A stretch of DNA of 64,000 bases from Halobacillus sp. Nhm2S1 (GTDB taxonomy: Bacteria; Bacillota; Bacilli; Bacillales; Halobacillaceae), in the NCBI RefSeq assembly GCF_019599545.1, contig NZ_JAIEZV010000001.1, positions 248,001 through 312,000 on the forward strand. The letters are read 5' to 3'. Within the stretch, counting starts at the first letter, position 1. The number at the start of each line of letters is the position of its first letter. Shown here piece by piece: positions 37,553 to 48,427 of this stretch. The translations under genes and the position numbers were made by a program. Below the pieces are notes generated by a model. It had not been told where the DNA came from. It was given only the letters and a program-made list of their open reading frames with translations, and did no database searches.

Positions 37553-37777
37553 TTATTTCATTTGATTGTTCATTGAACGCATCATCTGATTGATTTTCTT
37601 CTGAGAAGGCTTTTGGCCCATCTGCATCATCAGTGTACGTAACATTTGTTCGTTAATTGGTGGGTTCTTTTTCAAATAATTCATCATGTACTTTCTAGCG
37701 ATGAAGAAGCCTAGAGCTGCACCACCGACAAGAGTCAATAAAGCAATGATGATGACCCATACGATTCCCAATGTCAT
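37553..37777 (-). CDS. yneF: YneF family membrane protein
   Basis: A 74-residue protein with one N-terminal helix ([20 protein letters not shown]) and the strongly conserved [20 protein letters not shown] and [19 protein letters not shown]. The function is unknown. The ATG at 37777 has GAAGGAGG upstream; eleven extra codons are possible but have no site. The 284 bases upstream, toward tkt, hold no gene I can see. Confidence 0.9.
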   Translation of the reverse strand: MTLGIVWVIIIALLTLVGGAALGFFIARKYMMNYLKKNPPINEQMLRTLMMQMGQKPSQKKINQMMRSMNNQMK

Positions 37778-38061
37778 GACTTCGTCTTCCTCCTTCGTGT
37801 TGTCTCCCATAACAGTATAGTAAAACGTTCTCTAGAATACAATAGTCGTTTCTATATGAGCGCAATCCAGACGGTGCTATACGAATGAAATGTCAAATAG
37901 TAACCTCATAAAAAAGAAAACGATCTAGTGCGAACACTGATTCTAATAGAGACAACAAGCATTCTTATGCTTATTATATCACATGTAGGGGGGAAATCGG
38001 AAATGGTTGCCCCTACTATTTCCCCCGTTTTTGAGAGGAGAATGAAGCTCCCGGCATAAAA

Positions 38062-38089
38062 AGAAGCTGCCTAGAAAAAGGCAGCTTCT
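38062..38089 (-). terminator. Terminator of tkt
   Basis: AGAAGCTGCCT and AGGCAGCTTCT form a perfect 11-base stem followed by TTTTTATGC on the minus strand. Confidence 0.88.
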
Positions 38090-38096
38090 CCCTTGA

Positions 38097-40100
38097 TTAT
38101 TTCATCAAGTTTTCCGCATGCTTCACTACGTTCTCTACCGTGAAACCATAATTCTCGATCACAGTATTGCCTGGAGCAGAAGCACCGAACTTGTCGATTC
38201 CAATGACTGAGCCATCCAAACCTACGTAACGGTCCCATCCGAACGATGCGCCCATTTCGACTGCCAAACGTTTGCGGACAGAAGAAGGCAGGACTTGTTC
38301 TTTGTACTCTTTAGGCTGAGCTTCAAAACGATCGAAAGAAGGTACACTGACGACGCGTACATCATAACCATTCTTTTTCAATTCCGCTTGTGCTTCAACA
38401 ATTAATTGTACTTCAGAACCTGAAGCAAGTAGGATCGCATCCGGCTCTTCTTTGTCTGAATCGCTAAGGATGTATGCCCCTTTCTTCATCCCTTCGTACG
38501 CAAGTTCCTCTGTACCTTGAAGAGTCGGTAACCCTTGGCGTGTGAGAACGAGTGCAGTTGGAGTCGATTCAGACTCTAAAGCAAGTCTCCACGCTGCATT
38601 GGTTTCGTTCCCATCCGCAGGACGAAGCACAGAAAGATTAGGCATTGCGCGAAGAGAAGCCAATTGTTCCACAGGTTCGTGGGTCGGACCGTCCTCTCCA
38701 ACGGCAACAGAATCATGAGTGAAGACATAGTTCACTGGAAGGTTCTGCAGGGCAGAAAGACGGACAGCTGGGCGCAGGTAGTCACTGAAGACAAAGAATG
38801 TACCCGCATAAACTTTAAGTCCACCATGAAGGCCCATTCCGTTCATAGCAGCCGCCATGGCAAATTCACGAACACCGAACCAGATGTTTCGACCAGCGTA
38901 GTTGTTACGTGAAAAGTCTTCTTCATCTTTAACGGCCGTTTTGTTTGAACCTGCAAGGTCGGCACTACCACCAAAGAAATTAGGGATAGCTTTAGAAAGA
39001 GCATTGATTGCATCTCCAGAAGCCGCACGTGTTGCCGGGCTGTCCTCCCCTACCTGGTAGGTTGGAAGGCTTTGATCCCAACCTTCAGGAAGTTCTCCAC
39101 GAATCGCGCGCTCGAACTCTTCCGCAAGTTCAGGATATGCATCTTTGTATTGAGCCATCAGGTTGTTCCAAGAATCTTCTTTATCCTGACCATTTTGCTG
39201 AACTTTTTCTTTGAAATCCTGATAAACCTCTTCCGGTACGTGGAAAGGCTCGTGTTCCCACTCGTAGAACTGTTTCGCAGCTGTTACTTCCTCATCACCT
39301 AGAGGAGCACCGTGAGAAGCCGACTTACCAGATTTGTTAGGAGAACCGTACCCGATGACGGTCTTCACTTCGATCATTGTAGGTTGATCTGTGTTCGCTT
39401 TTGCTTTCTCTAGTGCTTTTGCAACTTCTTCTGTATTCGTACCATCCTCAACACGGATCACTTGCCATCCGTACGCTTCATAGCGCTTTTCAACACTTTC
39501 GCTGAAGGAACGATCAAGATCACCATCAAGGGAAATGTCGTTGGAATCATAAAGAACGATCAATTTACCAAGGCCTAGGTGACCGGCAAGAGAAGCTGAT
39601 TCCTGTGATACTCCCTCCATCAAGTCACCATCACCACAAATCGTATATGTGTAATGGTCTACAACATTGTACCCTTCGCGATTATATTTTGCGGAAAGAT
39701 GAGCTTCAGCCATCGCCATTCCGGTCGCCATTGCAATACCTTGTCCTAGGGGACCTGTAGTTGCTTCTACACCGTCTGTATGACCAAACTCTGGGTGCCC
39801 AGGAGTTTTTGAATCCCATTGACGGAAGGACTTAAGGTCGTCCATCGTCACGTTATAACCGGATAAGTGGAGCAAGCTGTAAAGAAGCATAGATCCGTGT
39901 CCAGCTGATAGGACGAAACGGTCGCGGTCGAACCAGTTCGAGTTATTCGGATTGTGATCCATGAACTGAGTCCATAGCGTATAGGCCATCGGTGCTGCAC
40001 CCATTGGCATTCCAGGGTGTCCGGAGTTTGCTTTTTCTACTGCATCGATTGTTAAAGTTCTTATCGTATTGATTGATGTTTGTTCAAGGCTGTTTGCCAT
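38097..40100 (-). CDS. tkt: Transketolase
   Basis: A 667-residue thiamine-diphosphate enzyme of the pentose phosphate pathway, moving two-carbon ketol units between sugar phosphates. [17 protein letters not shown] is the N-terminal block, [19 protein letters not shown] (near 155-173) binds the cofactor, and [20 protein letters not shown] is the transketolase signature. The ATG at 40100 has AAAGGGG ten bases upstream and gives exactly the B. subtilis length; an ATG three codons earlier is too close to the site. Confidence 0.96.
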   Translation of the reverse strand: MANSLEQTSINTIRTLTIDAVEKANSGHPGMPMGAAPMAYTLWTQFMDHNPNNSNWFDRDRFVLSAGHGSMLLYSLLHLSGYNVTMDDLKSFRQWDSKTPGHPEFGHTDGVEATTGPLGQGIAMATGMAMAEAHLSAKYNREGYNVVDHYTYTICGDGDLMEGVSQESASLAGHLGLGKLIVLYDSNDISLDGDLDRSFSESVEKRYEAYGWQVIRVEDGTNTEEVAKALEKAKANTDQPTMIEVKTVIGYGSPNKSGKSASHGAPLGDEEVTAAKQFYEWEHEPFHVPEEVYQDFKEKVQQNGQDKEDSWNNLMAQYKDAYPELAEEFERAIRGELPEGWDQSLPTYQVGEDSPATRAASGDAINALSKAIPNFFGGSADLAGSNKTAVKDEEDFSRNNYAGRNIWFGVREFAMAAAMNGMGLHGGLKVYAGTFFVFSDYLRPAVRLSALQNLPVNYVFTHDSVAVGEDGPTHEPVEQLASLRAMPNLSVLRPADGNETNAAWRLALESESTPTALVLTRQGLPTLQGTEELAYEGMKKGAYILSDSDKEEPDAILLASGSEVQLIVEAQAELKKNGYDVRVVSVPSFDRFEAQPKEYKEQVLPSSVRKRLAVEMGASFGWDRYVGLDGSVIGIDKFGASAPGNTVIENYGFTVENVVKHAENLMK

Positions 40101-40241
40101 GTTCAACATTCCCCTTTCTTTTCAGGTATATGTACCATGTATTATCCTATAATGAAATTCCTTTCGAAACAAGCTTTGTGCAAAATTTCGCACAGCCTCA
40201 AACCTAATTTCCCCCTTATTCAGGGAATTAAACAAGAAAAA

Positions 40242-40271
40242 ATCCGCATTCGAAAATTATCGAATACGGAT
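40242..40271 (-). terminator. Terminator of the yneA-position operon (after ynzC)
   Basis: ATCCGCATTCGA and TCGAATACGGAT pair with one mismatch and are followed by TTTTTTC on the minus strand, nine bases after the ynzC stop. Confidence 0.85.
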
Positions 40272-40280
40272 GATTTGGTA

Positions 40281-40514
40281 TTAATTCTTTTTTTCGTTCT
40301 TTTGCATTTGACGAAGCTTCTCTGGAGTTACGTCATTCCCTTTCGGATCAATGACGGTCACACCTTTCAACTGATTTTTGAAAGATTTACGCGCATTTTT
40401 CAAATACTCCTGGCGCAGCTTCTGCTGTTCTGCTTTTTCTTCCTTCGAAAGCTCTTCCTGCTTAGATTTATTAGCAAGTTCATTTATACGATTAATTTTT
40501 TCTTTTGATAACAT
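40281..40514 (-). CDS. ynzC: DUF896 protein YnzC
   Basis: A 77-residue helical protein, LSKEKINRINELANKSKQEE then EYLKNARKSFKNQLKGVTV and DPKGNDVTPEKL, the full DUF896 pattern. In B. subtilis ynzC is the third gene of the SOS-induced yneA operon; its function is unknown. The ATG follows AAAGGAG. It lies 82 bases after yneB and before the operon terminator. Confidence 0.92.
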   Translation of the reverse strand: MLSKEKINRINELANKSKQEELSKEEKAEQQKLRQEYLKNARKSFKNQLKGVTVIDPKGNDVTPEKLRQMQKNEKKN

Positions 40515-40596
40515 AGATCCTTCTCCTTTACTCATAGTCTGGATCGTAAAACATGAAAAAGACAAGAAATCCAAAGATCCTTGTCCTACATTTATA

Positions 40597-41550
<954 letters not shown>

Positions 41551-41557
41551 CTAATCT

Positions 41558-42181
41558 ATGAGTAAACTTTCAAAACGGCAGCAGGAAATACTAGATTTCA
41601 TTAAAGAACAAGTTTTATCCAAGGGGTATCCGCCATCCGTAAGGGAGATCGGTCAATCCGTTGGTCTGGCTTCAAGTTCCACTGTGCATGGTCATTTATC
41701 CAGATTGGAGAAAAAAGGATACATTCGACGCGACCCGACCAAACCTCGTGCCATTGAAGTGATTGAATTAGAAGAAGATCACAGTATCCCGAGAAGTGAA
41801 GCTTCCTATGCTCCAGTAATCGGTAAAGTCACGGCAGGTTCACCGATTACAGCTGTAGAAAACATTGAAGAATACGTTCCACTTCCAGATACGCTAGCAG
41901 GGTCAGATGACAACACGTTCGTACTAATCGTACAAGGGGAAAGTATGATTGAGGCAGGAATTCTTGACGGGGATATGGTCATCGTCAGACAACAACAGAC
42001 CGCGCAGAACGGTGATATCGTCGTAGCCATGACAGAAGACGAAGAAGCTACTGTCAAACGGTTCTTCAAGGAAAGAAATCATGTTCGCTTGCAGCCTGAA
42101 AACGCAACAATGGAACCAATTTTACTTCAAGATGTATCCATTTTAGGGAAAGTTGTCGGTCTTTACAGGACCGTACACTAA
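41558..42181 (+). CDS. lexA: SOS repressor LexA
   Basis: A 207-residue repressor of the DNA-damage regulon. The winged helix-turn-helix is at 1-65 ([20 protein letters not shown]). The self-cleavage site is Ala93-Gly94 in GKVTAGSP, with catalytic Ser129 (QGESMIEAG) and Lys167 (ATVKRFF). RecA filaments, whose gene begins beyond the right edge of this window, trigger cleavage. GAGGTG precedes the ATG. It is divergent from the yneA-position operon, as in B. subtilis, sharing a control region with four LexA boxes. Confidence 0.97.
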   Translation: MSKLSKRQQEILDFIKEQVLSKGYPPSVREIGQSVGLASSSTVHGHLSRLEKKGYIRRDPTKPRAIEVIELEEDHSIPRSEASYAPVIGKVTAGSPITAVENIEEYVPLPDTLAGSDDNTFVLIVQGESMIEAGILDGDMVIVRQQQTAQNGDIVVAMTEDEEATVKRFFKERNHVRLQPENATMEPILLQDVSILGKVVGLYRTVH

Positions 42182-42184
42182 AAA

Positions 42185-42220
42185 GAAAGAGGCGAGTTTT
42201 TTTGAAAACTCGCCTCTTTC
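42185..42220. terminator. Bidirectional terminator lexA / small WYL-like gene
   Basis: GAAAGAGGCGAGTTTT and AAAACTCGCCTCTTTC form a perfect 16-base stem, with A-rich and T-rich flanks. Confidence 0.92.
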
Positions 42221-42227
42221 TTTTATT

Positions 42228-42416
42228 TCATGCGCCCAACATATTATCTTTTAGAAACGTTCTCACTTGTTTACGCTCATAACAGTAAGCTGCTGCATGT
42301 TCATTATGGATGTCAATCACCAGGATCATTCGGTGTGACCATCCGCCTTTGTGATTAATATAGATCCATTCCAACTTAATCTTTTCCAGTTTAGATCGTT
42401 GAAACCATACTTCCAT
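42228..42416 (-). CDS. Small WYL-domain-like protein
   Basis: A 62-residue protein resembling a lone WYL fold: LEWIYINHKGGWSHRMILVI, then HAAAYCYERKQVRTFLKDNM. The order Tyr, Arg, AYCY, RTF and DN follows the WYL pattern of ligand- or nucleic-acid-sensing domains, which are usually fused to a helix-turn-helix; none is present. The ATG at 42416 has CAGGGGAG upstream; a longer frame lacks a site. A LexA-like palindrome lies 19 bases before the start. The function is unknown. Confidence 0.65.
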   Translation of the reverse strand: MEVWFQRSKLEKIKLEWIYINHKGGWSHRMILVIDIHNEHAAAYCYERKQVRTFLKDNMLGA

Positions 42417-42434
42417 TGGTGACTCCCCTGAATA

Positions 42435-42448
42435 GGAACGCTCGTTCT
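42435..42448. promoter_or_regulatory. LexA-like palindrome before the small WYL-like gene
   Basis: GGAACGCTCGTTCT matches 11 of 14 consensus positions, with GAAC and GTTC half-sites intact. It sits between the likely promoter region and the ribosome site. Confidence 0.35.
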
Positions 42449-42537
42449 CACCATTATCATCTGTAACTCCTCCAAAATATACGACCAATATCTTGAAATG
42501 TCAGCAAACCTTCATGAAGATGTTTTGTACACATAGA

Positions 42538-42570
42538 AAAACCCTTGAAGCTTGTTGCTTCAAGGGTTTT
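42538..42570 (-). terminator. Terminator of glnR-glnA
   Basis: AAAACCCTTGAAGC and GCTTCAAGGGTTTT form a perfect 14-base stem with a five-base loop directly after the glnA stop, with a T-run at the stem's end. Confidence 0.9.
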
Positions 42571-42574
42571 AAAT

Positions 42575-43906
42575 TTAATACGTCTGTAAATATTGTTCCC
42601 GTTCCCATGGATGAACCTGGGTTCTAAACATATCCCATTCAATTTCTTTCGCTTCGATGAAATGTTCGAATAGGTGCTCTCCAAGAGCTTCTACCATGAT
42701 CGGGTCTTTATGCAGCTCTTCCAATGCATCATATAAAGTAGCAGGAAGATCTTTAACTCCGTGAGCTTCACGCTCTTTCTTATCCATCACGTAAATGTTT
42801 CGGTCGACAGGAGCAGGTGCTTCCAGTTTATTTTCCACACCATCAAGTCCAGCAGCAAGAAGCACAGCCATCGCCATGTATGGGTTGGCTGATGGATCCA
42901 CACTGCGGACTTCGATTCTTGTGCTCAAGCCACGGGATGTCGGAACACGTACGAGTGGACTACGGTTTTGACCGGACCATGCTACATAACACGGAGCCTC
43001 ATATCCTGGTACAAGACGCTTATAGGAGTTGACGGTAGGGTTCGTCACGGCCGTGAAGTTCGTTGCATGTTTGATGATGCCTGCCGTGAACTGGTAAGCC
43101 ACTTCTGACAGCTGTTCCTTCCCTTTCTCATCAAAGAAAGCATTACCCTTTTCATTGAAAAGAGACATGTTCGCGTGCATACCAGATCCGTTTACACCAA
43201 ACAATGGTTTAGGCATAAAGGTTGCATGCAAACCATGTTGGCGGGCAATGGTTTTAACGACGAGTTTGAATGTTTGGATATCATCACAATGCTTGACGGC
43301 ATCCGCATATTTGAAGTCGATTTCGTGCTGGCCTGGAGCTACTTCGTGGTGTGAGGCTTCAATTTCAAAGCCCATTTCCTCAAGCTCCAGGACGATGTCA
43401 CGACGGCAATTTTCACCAAGGTCCGTTGGTGCCAGGTCAAAATAGCCGCCTTTATCATTCAACTCCATCGTCGGATCGCCTTTTTCATCTAATTTGAATA
43501 GGAAAAATTCAGGTTCTGTACCGATGTTGAAAGCAGAAAATCCGAGTTTCTCCATTTTTTTGATGTTCCGCTTCAAGTTATAGCGCGGACACCCTTCAAA
43601 AGGAGTTTGGTCTGGGTTGTAGATGTCACAGATGAATCGTGCGACTTTCCCTTTTTCTGAGGTCCAAGGGAAAACGACGAATGTATCCAGGTCTGGAACT
43701 AAATACATGTCAGATTCCTCGATACGAACGAACCCTTCAATAGAGGATCCATCAAACATCATCATGCCATCAATAGCTTTATCCAACTGGCTTAGTGGAA
43801 TTTCCACGTTTTTGATTGTACCAAGCATATCCGTGAACTGAAGACGGATAAACTTGACGTTTTCCTCATTGATTTTTTTGTAAATTTCTTCTTTTGTTAA
43901 ACCCAT
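42575..43906 (-). CDS. glnA: Glutamine synthetase, type I
   Basis: A 443-residue GSI-alpha enzyme making glutamine from glutamate, ammonium and [42 protein letters not shown], and the ATP/glutamate blocks [20 protein letters not shown] and NRSPLVRVP are present. No adenylylation loop is seen, as in Bacillus enzymes regulated by feedback and by protein contact. In B. subtilis the feedback-inhibited enzyme also controls GlnR and TnrA. It lies 24 bases after glnR and shares its promoter. Confidence 0.97.
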   Translation of the reverse strand: MGLTKEEIYKKINEENVKFIRLQFTDMLGTIKNVEIPLSQLDKAIDGMMMFDGSSIEGFVRIEESDMYLVPDLDTFVVFPWTSEKGKVARFICDIYNPDQTPFEGCPRYNLKRNIKKMEKLGFSAFNIGTEPEFFLFKLDEKGDPTMELNDKGGYFDLAPTDLGENCRRDIVLELEEMGFEIEASHHEVAPGQHEIDFKYADAVKHCDDIQTFKLVVKTIARQHGLHATFMPKPLFGVNGSGMHANMSLFNEKGNAFFDEKGKEQLSEVAYQFTAGIIKHATNFTAVTNPTVNSYKRLVPGYEAPCYVAWSGQNRSPLVRVPTSRGLSTRIEVRSVDPSANPYMAMAVLLAAGLDGVENKLEAPAPVDRNIYVMDKKEREAHGVKDLPATLYDALEELHKDPIMVEALGEHLFEHFIEAKEIEWDMFRTQVHPWEREQYLQTY

Positions 43907-43930
43907 TGAATTTCTCCTCTCAACAGAAAA

Positions 43931-44335
43931 TTAATGGAAGAACCTTGACATTTCTCCCTGTCTGATTGCTAATTTCCCTTGTCTTCCCGCTGTGAATAGT
44001 TCTCGTTGCAGCATACGACGAAGTTCTTTTTCGGTAAGCTCGTTGTGCACTTCCTTCACTTGGTCCTCATCATATACTTCATTATCTGGCTGATCATTCA
44101 GCTTCAGAACTTTCTTGATTCCGGCCATGTTCACTCCTTGATCGATCAAGTCTTTAATTTCAAGCAGTCGATCGACATCATTGAATGAAAACATACGGCG
44201 GTTCCCTTCTGAACGTGCCGGTTGAACAAGCTCGTGCTGTTCGTAATACCGGATCTGCCGTGCAGTAAGGTCTGTCAATGATTGAACAATCCCCATCGGG
44301 AATAACGGCATAGAACGACGAATTTCATCACTCAT
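43931..44335 (-). CDS. glnR: Nitrogen repressor GlnR
   Basis: A 134-residue MerR-family repressor. The winged helix [30 protein letters not shown] (in parts, residues 20-50) is nearly identical to GlnR/TnrA, and the flexible C-terminal tail ([16 protein letters not shown]) is the region through which feedback-inhibited glutamine synthetase acts in B. subtilis. It is first in the glnR-glnA operon, behind a perfect GlnR site. Confidence 0.95.
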   Translation of the reverse strand: MSDEIRRSMPLFPMGIVQSLTDLTARQIRYYEQHELVQPARSEGNRRMFSFNDVDRLLEIKDLIDQGVNMAGIKKVLKLNDQPDNEVYDEDQVKEVHNELTEKELRRMLQRELFTAGRQGKLAIRQGEMSRFFH

Positions 44336-44369
44336 CGATGTGCCACCTCCCCATAAGAATGATACTTTA

Positions 44370-44397
44370 ATTATACGTCACGCAAGGGATATGTCAA
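44370..44397 (-). promoter_or_regulatory. SigA promoter of glnR-glnA
   Basis: On the minus strand TTGACA (44392-44397) and TATAAT (44370-44375), both perfect, are 16 bases apart, 35 bases before the glnR start. Confidence 0.85.
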
Positions 44398-44401
44398 CAT
44401 A

Positions 44402-44418
44402 TGTGAGGAATGTTCACA
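44402..44418. promoter_or_regulatory. GlnR/TnrA binding site
   Basis: TGTGAGGAATGTTCACA fits the GlnR/TnrA consensus TGTNA-N7-TNACA perfectly and lies just upstream of the -35 of glnR-glnA, the expected place for nitrogen autorepression. Confidence 0.88.
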
Positions 44419-44461
44419 CAATTTGAAGCTGTTTTTTGAAAGGGTTACCATTCCCTTTGCT

Positions 44462-45709
44462 TCAAGCTTTAACCATACCCTCTTCTACCAACTGCTCCAC
44501 AGCTTGTACGACAGCGATCTTCACATGCGCATAAGTCAATCCACCTTGGACGAAAGCCGTATAAGGGGGGCGAATAGGACCGTCAGCTGTCAACTCGAGA
44601 CTTGCTCCTTGAATGAAAGTACCCGCAGCCATGATGACTTCATCCTCGTAACCTGGCATGGCACTCGGTTCTGGTTTGAAATGGGAATTAACAGGGGATG
44701 CCTGCTGAATGGATTGACAGAATCTGATCATTTGTTCAGCTGTGTTGAAGTTGACGGATTGAATTAAATCGGTCCGCTTCGCATCAAAAGCAGGATTTGT
44801 ATTGAATCCCCATTCTTTCAGATATCTTGCAGTGAAAATTGCACCCTTCAAAGCTTCTCCTACAACATGAGGCGCGAGGAAAATGCCTTGGTACATTTCT
44901 TGCAGGCTATTCAAACTAGGTCCCGTTTCCTTCCCTAAGCCAGGAGCAGTTAAACGATAGCTGCATTTTTCAATCAGTGTTTTCCCCCCTGCAATATAAC
45001 CACCGACCCTTGCAATCCCGCCACCTGGGTTTTTTATTAGCGAACCAGCAATGAGGTCAGCTCCTACTTCAAGCGGTTCTCTTGTTTCTACGAATTCACC
45101 ATAACAGTTATCAACAAAAACAATGACATCATCTTTAATCTCACGTACGAACTGGATGATCGATTGCAACTCGTCAATGTTGAATGAAGGACGATCCTCA
45201 TATCCCTTGGACCTTTGAATGGCTACGACCTTCGTCTTTTCATGTATAGCTGCTCGTATTCGATCATGGGAAAAAGCGCCGTTCTCTTCTAATGCAATGG
45301 TTTGATAGCTGACACCGAAGTCACGTAATGAACCGGTGTCCTTATTGCCTTCAGAACCAATAACATCCCTTAGGGTGTCATAAGGCTCTCCAGATATGTA
45401 AAGCAGTTCATCTCCCGGGCGCAGAACTCCGAATAAGGCCGTCGTGATTGCGTGCGTTCCGGATATGAGCTGAGGCCTGACAAGGGCATCCTCCGCTTTA
45501 AATATTTCTGCATATAATGCTTCAAGTGTGTCTCTCCCGAAATCGTCATAGCCATAACCTGTCGTTGGGTTAAAGTGAGAATCACTGACCCTCAGTTTAT
45601 GGAAGGCATGTAATACCTTTTCCTGATTGTACTCGACAATCTCGCCCACCCTATGGTGCTGGTTCTTAATCTCTTTCTCTACATGTTGCTTCATATCTTG
45701 AATCTTCAT
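44462..45709 (-). CDS. ynbB: YnbB, methionine gamma-lyase / aluminium-resistance family PLP protein
   Basis: A 415-residue fold-type I PLP enzyme. The cofactor Lys is in GADLIAGSLIKNPGGGIARVG near residue 230, and FVDNCYGEFVE supplies the Asp that contacts the pyridine. Family members are annotated as methionine gamma-lyase-like or aluminium-resistance proteins; the reaction is not settled. It lies between hflX and glnR as in B. subtilis. A run of GC-poor sequence separates it from glnR, which has its own promoter. Confidence 0.87.
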   Translation of the reverse strand: MKIQDMKQHVEKEIKNQHHRVGEIVEYNQEKVLHAFHKLRVSDSHFNPTTGYGYDDFGRDTLEALYAEIFKAEDALVRPQLISGTHAITTALFGVLRPGDELLYISGEPYDTLRDVIGSEGNKDTGSLRDFGVSYQTIALEENGAFSHDRIRAAIHEKTKVVAIQRSKGYEDRPSFNIDELQSIIQFVREIKDDVIVFVDNCYGEFVETREPLEVGADLIAGSLIKNPGGGIARVGGYIAGGKTLIEKCSYRLTAPGLGKETGPSLNSLQEMYQGIFLAPHVVGEALKGAIFTARYLKEWGFNTNPAFDAKRTDLIQSVNFNTAEQMIRFCQSIQQASPVNSHFKPEPSAMPGYEDEVIMAAGTFIQGASLELTADGPIRPPYTAFVQGGLTYAHVKIAVVQAVEQLVEEGMVKA

Positions 45710-45762
45710 GATGAATCCTCTTCCTATCTTGCAGAATTTCGTTTATTCAGCGATTTACTTAT

Positions 45763-46995
45763 TTATAATATTTGGTGTTTCAATGGATGGTGAGGGTGGA
45801 TAAAGCCATGAAGGGCATAGCCTTCTTTTTCCTCATAAAAATGGATGCTCGTGATCATACTGTAGGCCTTGAATTGCTGCAGTCTTTTTCCTTCAGATGC
45901 CGGTACGAAAACGTCATACTCACTCCATTCTTCTTTCAATACCTCTTCAATTTTGTGAAGGACTCTTTTACGATCGATGGGATCATGAACGCTCACCGTC
46001 AACGAAGGGAAGGAGTGAGGAATGAAATCCTCCTTCAGTAGATCCTTTTTATTGTAAACGGTCAGGATCGGAAGTTGGCCTGCTCCAAGGTCGTCCAACA
46101 ATTTTAAAACCGTTTTTTCCTGCTGGATATGGTCGGGGTGTGAAGCATCAACCATATGAACGATAAAGTCCGCTTCCGTAACCTCCTCTAACGTAGATCG
46201 GAAGGCCGCGATGAGCGTTGTCGGCAAGTCCTGAATAAATCCTACGGTATCAGAAAGAAGAGCCAGAAAGCCAGAAGGAAGGCTCATCTGCCTTGTGAGA
46301 GGATCAAGTGTAGCAAACAATAAATCCTCTTCGAAAGACTGGCTGTCGGTCACTCTATTGAAGAATGTTGATTTGCCCGCATTCGTATACCCGACGATCG
46401 CGACTTGAAAGGCACGGTTTTCTTTTCTCCGTTTTCGATACTGTTCACGCTGCTTTACAACCGTATCCAGCCGCTTCTTGATATCATCAATTCTTCGTTG
46501 GATGTGACGCCGGTCCGTTTCCAATTTGGTTTCACCAGGACCACGTGTACCAATTCCTCCACCTAACCGGGATAACGCTGTCCCTTGGCCAGATAGACGC
46601 GGAAGCAAATACTGTAATTGTGCCAATTCTACCTGCAATTTCCCTTCCTTCGTGCGAGCTCTTCCTGCAAAGATATCCAAAATCAGCTGGCTTCTGTCGA
46701 TGACACGTACCCCGACTCTGTCCGCTATATTTCTAAGCTGACCAGGTGATAGTTCATCATTAAATATCACAAGCTCAGCTTCAGCCTCTTCTGCTGCTTC
46801 TTTTATTTCTTCAAGTTTCCCTTCACCTAAATATGTAGCCGGGTGAACCCGGTCACGCTTTTGAGTAATAATTTTGCATACTTCTCCATCCGCGGTTTCC
46901 GTAAGTGACTGAAGCTCCTCTAAAGAGGACTGAAACCGTTCTTCTTGTTCGAATGGATCTTTTCTTGCGACTAACACGACCAATTCTTTTGCCAT
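45763..46995 (-). CDS. hflX: GTPase HflX
   Basis: A 410-residue ribosome-splitting GTPase that rescues stalled or hibernating ribosomes. The HflX N-terminal domain (ELSPGQLRNIADRVGVRVIDR) and the linker GGGIGTRGPGETKLETDRR precede the G domain, with G1 VGYTNAGKSTFFNRV, G3 DTVGFIQDLP and G4 VYNKKDLL. The ATG at 46995 has AGGTGA eight bases upstream; a GTG four codons earlier is possible. Confidence 0.94.
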   Translation of the reverse strand: MAKELVVLVARKDPFEQEERFQSSLEELQSLTETADGEVCKIITQKRDRVHPATYLGEGKLEEIKEAAEEAEAELVIFNDELSPGQLRNIADRVGVRVIDRSQLILDIFAGRARTKEGKLQVELAQLQYLLPRLSGQGTALSRLGGGIGTRGPGETKLETDRRHIQRRIDDIKKRLDTVVKQREQYRKRRKENRAFQVAIVGYTNAGKSTFFNRVTDSQSFEEDLLFATLDPLTRQMSLPSGFLALLSDTVGFIQDLPTTLIAAFRSTLEEVTEADFIVHMVDASHPDHIQQEKTVLKLLDDLGAGQLPILTVYNKKDLLKEDFIPHSFPSLTVSVHDPIDRKRVLHKIEEVLKEEWSEYDVFVPASEGKRLQQFKAYSMITSIHFYEEKEGYALHGFIHPHHPLKHQIL

Positions 46996-47076
46996 CTGTC
47001 TTTTCACCTACTCTTTTCGTCTGCCTCTATCACGTTCATCATAACAGAAAAACGCTCCCTATGAGTGGGCGGCCTA

Positions 47077-48021
47077 TTAGATCAAGTCTATTTCTTGTAA
47101 GGGAACATCAAAATCTTCTGCCTGAAGCGTCATGAGTGTTTTTTTCTTCGGGTTGGGGGTGCTGATGACTCTCCATGCATGTTTCCGAATGGCTTCTTCG
47201 ATAAGATTCCTTACATAGCGGGCATTCGAAAAGTTTTCCTCCCGTCTGTTATACACATGAGCCAGATGATGAAAAAGTTTTCGTTCCGCTTCTTTTGTTA
47301 AACAATATTCCCTTTCTTCAATCATTCCAAAAGCAATCTGAGTAAGTTCTTTCGCAGAATAGTCCTTGAAAGAAAGTTGGATGGGAAACCGGGAAGCAAG
47401 GCCTGGGTTTAAGGTCAGAAAATCTTCCATTTCATCTGGATAGCCAGCAAGGATGATGATGCACTCATTATGATGATCTTCCATGCATTTCACTAATGTA
47501 TCAATCGCTTCTTTTCCAAAATCCTTCTCTCCACCTCTGGCTAAAGAATAGGCTTCATCAATAAAAAGGACGCCCCCTAGTGCTTTATGAATTAAATCTT
47601 TCGTTTTTTGAGCTGTATGCCCGATGTACTCTCCGACAAGATCGCTCCGATCGGCTTCAATGAATTGACCCTTTTCAAGCACGCCGACATCACGGAACAA
47701 AGCAGCAACCATCCTGGCGACGGTCGTTTTCCCAGTACCTGGATTCCCGTGAAAAACCATGTGCAGGACTTGCGCATTCGACTTTAATCCAGCTTCTTCT
47801 CTTTTCTTTGAAACAAGCACCTGTGCGTAAATCTCTTTTACCCTGGTCTTCAGATCCTCCATCCCAATGATAGAATTAAAAAATTCCTCTATTTTCAGAA
47901 AAGGAGCACCTGTCTGTTTTAGAGCAGCCGCTTTCCGATCAGGAATCGCTTTATCTTTAGAATCATTCAACACAATATTGATCGTGCTGTTTGGTCTCGC
48001 CGTTTTCGCTTGGGGTTGCAC
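47077..48021 (-). CDS. spoVK: Stage V sporulation protein K (SpoVK)
   Basis: A 314-residue CbxX/CfqX-type AAA ATPase needed for late spore maturation in B. subtilis. Walker A FHGNPGTGKTTVARM is near 90-104, Walker B GGVLFIDEAYSLARGGEKDFG near 152, and the arginine region TLNPGLASRFPIQL follows. The start is GTG with GAGGAGG upstream. A second, tandem member of the same family lies at 28254-30518. The position between hfq and hflX is as in B. subtilis. Confidence 0.93.
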   Translation of the reverse strand: MQPQAKTARPNSTINIVLNDSKDKAIPDRKAAALKQTGAPFLKIEEFFNSIIGMEDLKTRVKEIYAQVLVSKKREEAGLKSNAQVLHMVFHGNPGTGKTTVARMVAALFRDVGVLEKGQFIEADRSDLVGEYIGHTAQKTKDLIHKALGGVLFIDEAYSLARGGEKDFGKEAIDTLVKCMEDHHNECIIILAGYPDEMEDFLTLNPGLASRFPIQLSFKDYSAKELTQIAFGMIEEREYCLTKEAERKLFHHLAHVYNRREENFSNARYVRNLIEEAIRKHAWRVISTPNPKKKTLMTLQAEDFDVPLQEIDLI

Positions 48022-48102
48022 ATCGATCCCTCCTCATTCTTCTTCATCATACGCGTAGGTGGGGTTTCCTGTGACAGACGCCCAAATCATACCTTTCCAT
48101 GA

Positions 48103-48135
48103 AAAAGCGGATACCTCTAAAGGCACCCGCTTTTT
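48103..48135 (-). terminator. Terminator of hfq
   Basis: AAAGCGGATACCT and AGGCACCCGCTTT pair with two mismatches, flanked by T-runs for both strands, 22 bases after the hfq stop. Confidence 0.75.
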
Positions 48136-48157
48136 TCGATTTCGTGATCCATTCACA

Positions 48158-48382
48158 TTATTCTTTATCCAATGAAACATTTTTGACAGGAGCAAATGTC
48201 GAAATGGCATGTTTGAAAATCAATTGTTGCTTTCCTTCTGTCTCCAACAAGACAGTGAAATTATCGAAGGCTTTGACGATGCCCCTCAATTGAAAGCCAT
48301 TGAGTAGAAAGACAGTCACCTGCATGCGTTCTTTCCTTAATTGATTTAAATAATTGTCCTGGATATTAACCGATTGGGCCAT
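48158..48382 (-). CDS. hfq: RNA-binding protein Hfq
   Basis: A 74-residue Sm-like protein forming a hexamer that binds sRNA and m[23 protein letters not shown] is the N-terminal helix and Sm1 start, and the Sm2 motif [12 protein letters not shown] carries the YKHAI-like signature with Phe for Tyr. It lies 45 bases after miaA, the usual arrangement. GAGGAAG precedes the ATG. Confidence 0.96.
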   Translation of the reverse strand: MAQSVNIQDNYLNQLRKERMQVTVFLLNGFQLRGIVKAFDNFTVLLETEGKQQLIFKHAISTFAPVKNVSLDKE

Positions 48383-48427
48383 GGATCTTCCTCCTCTTTT
48401 CTATCTGTAATAATACGATTCTACGCT

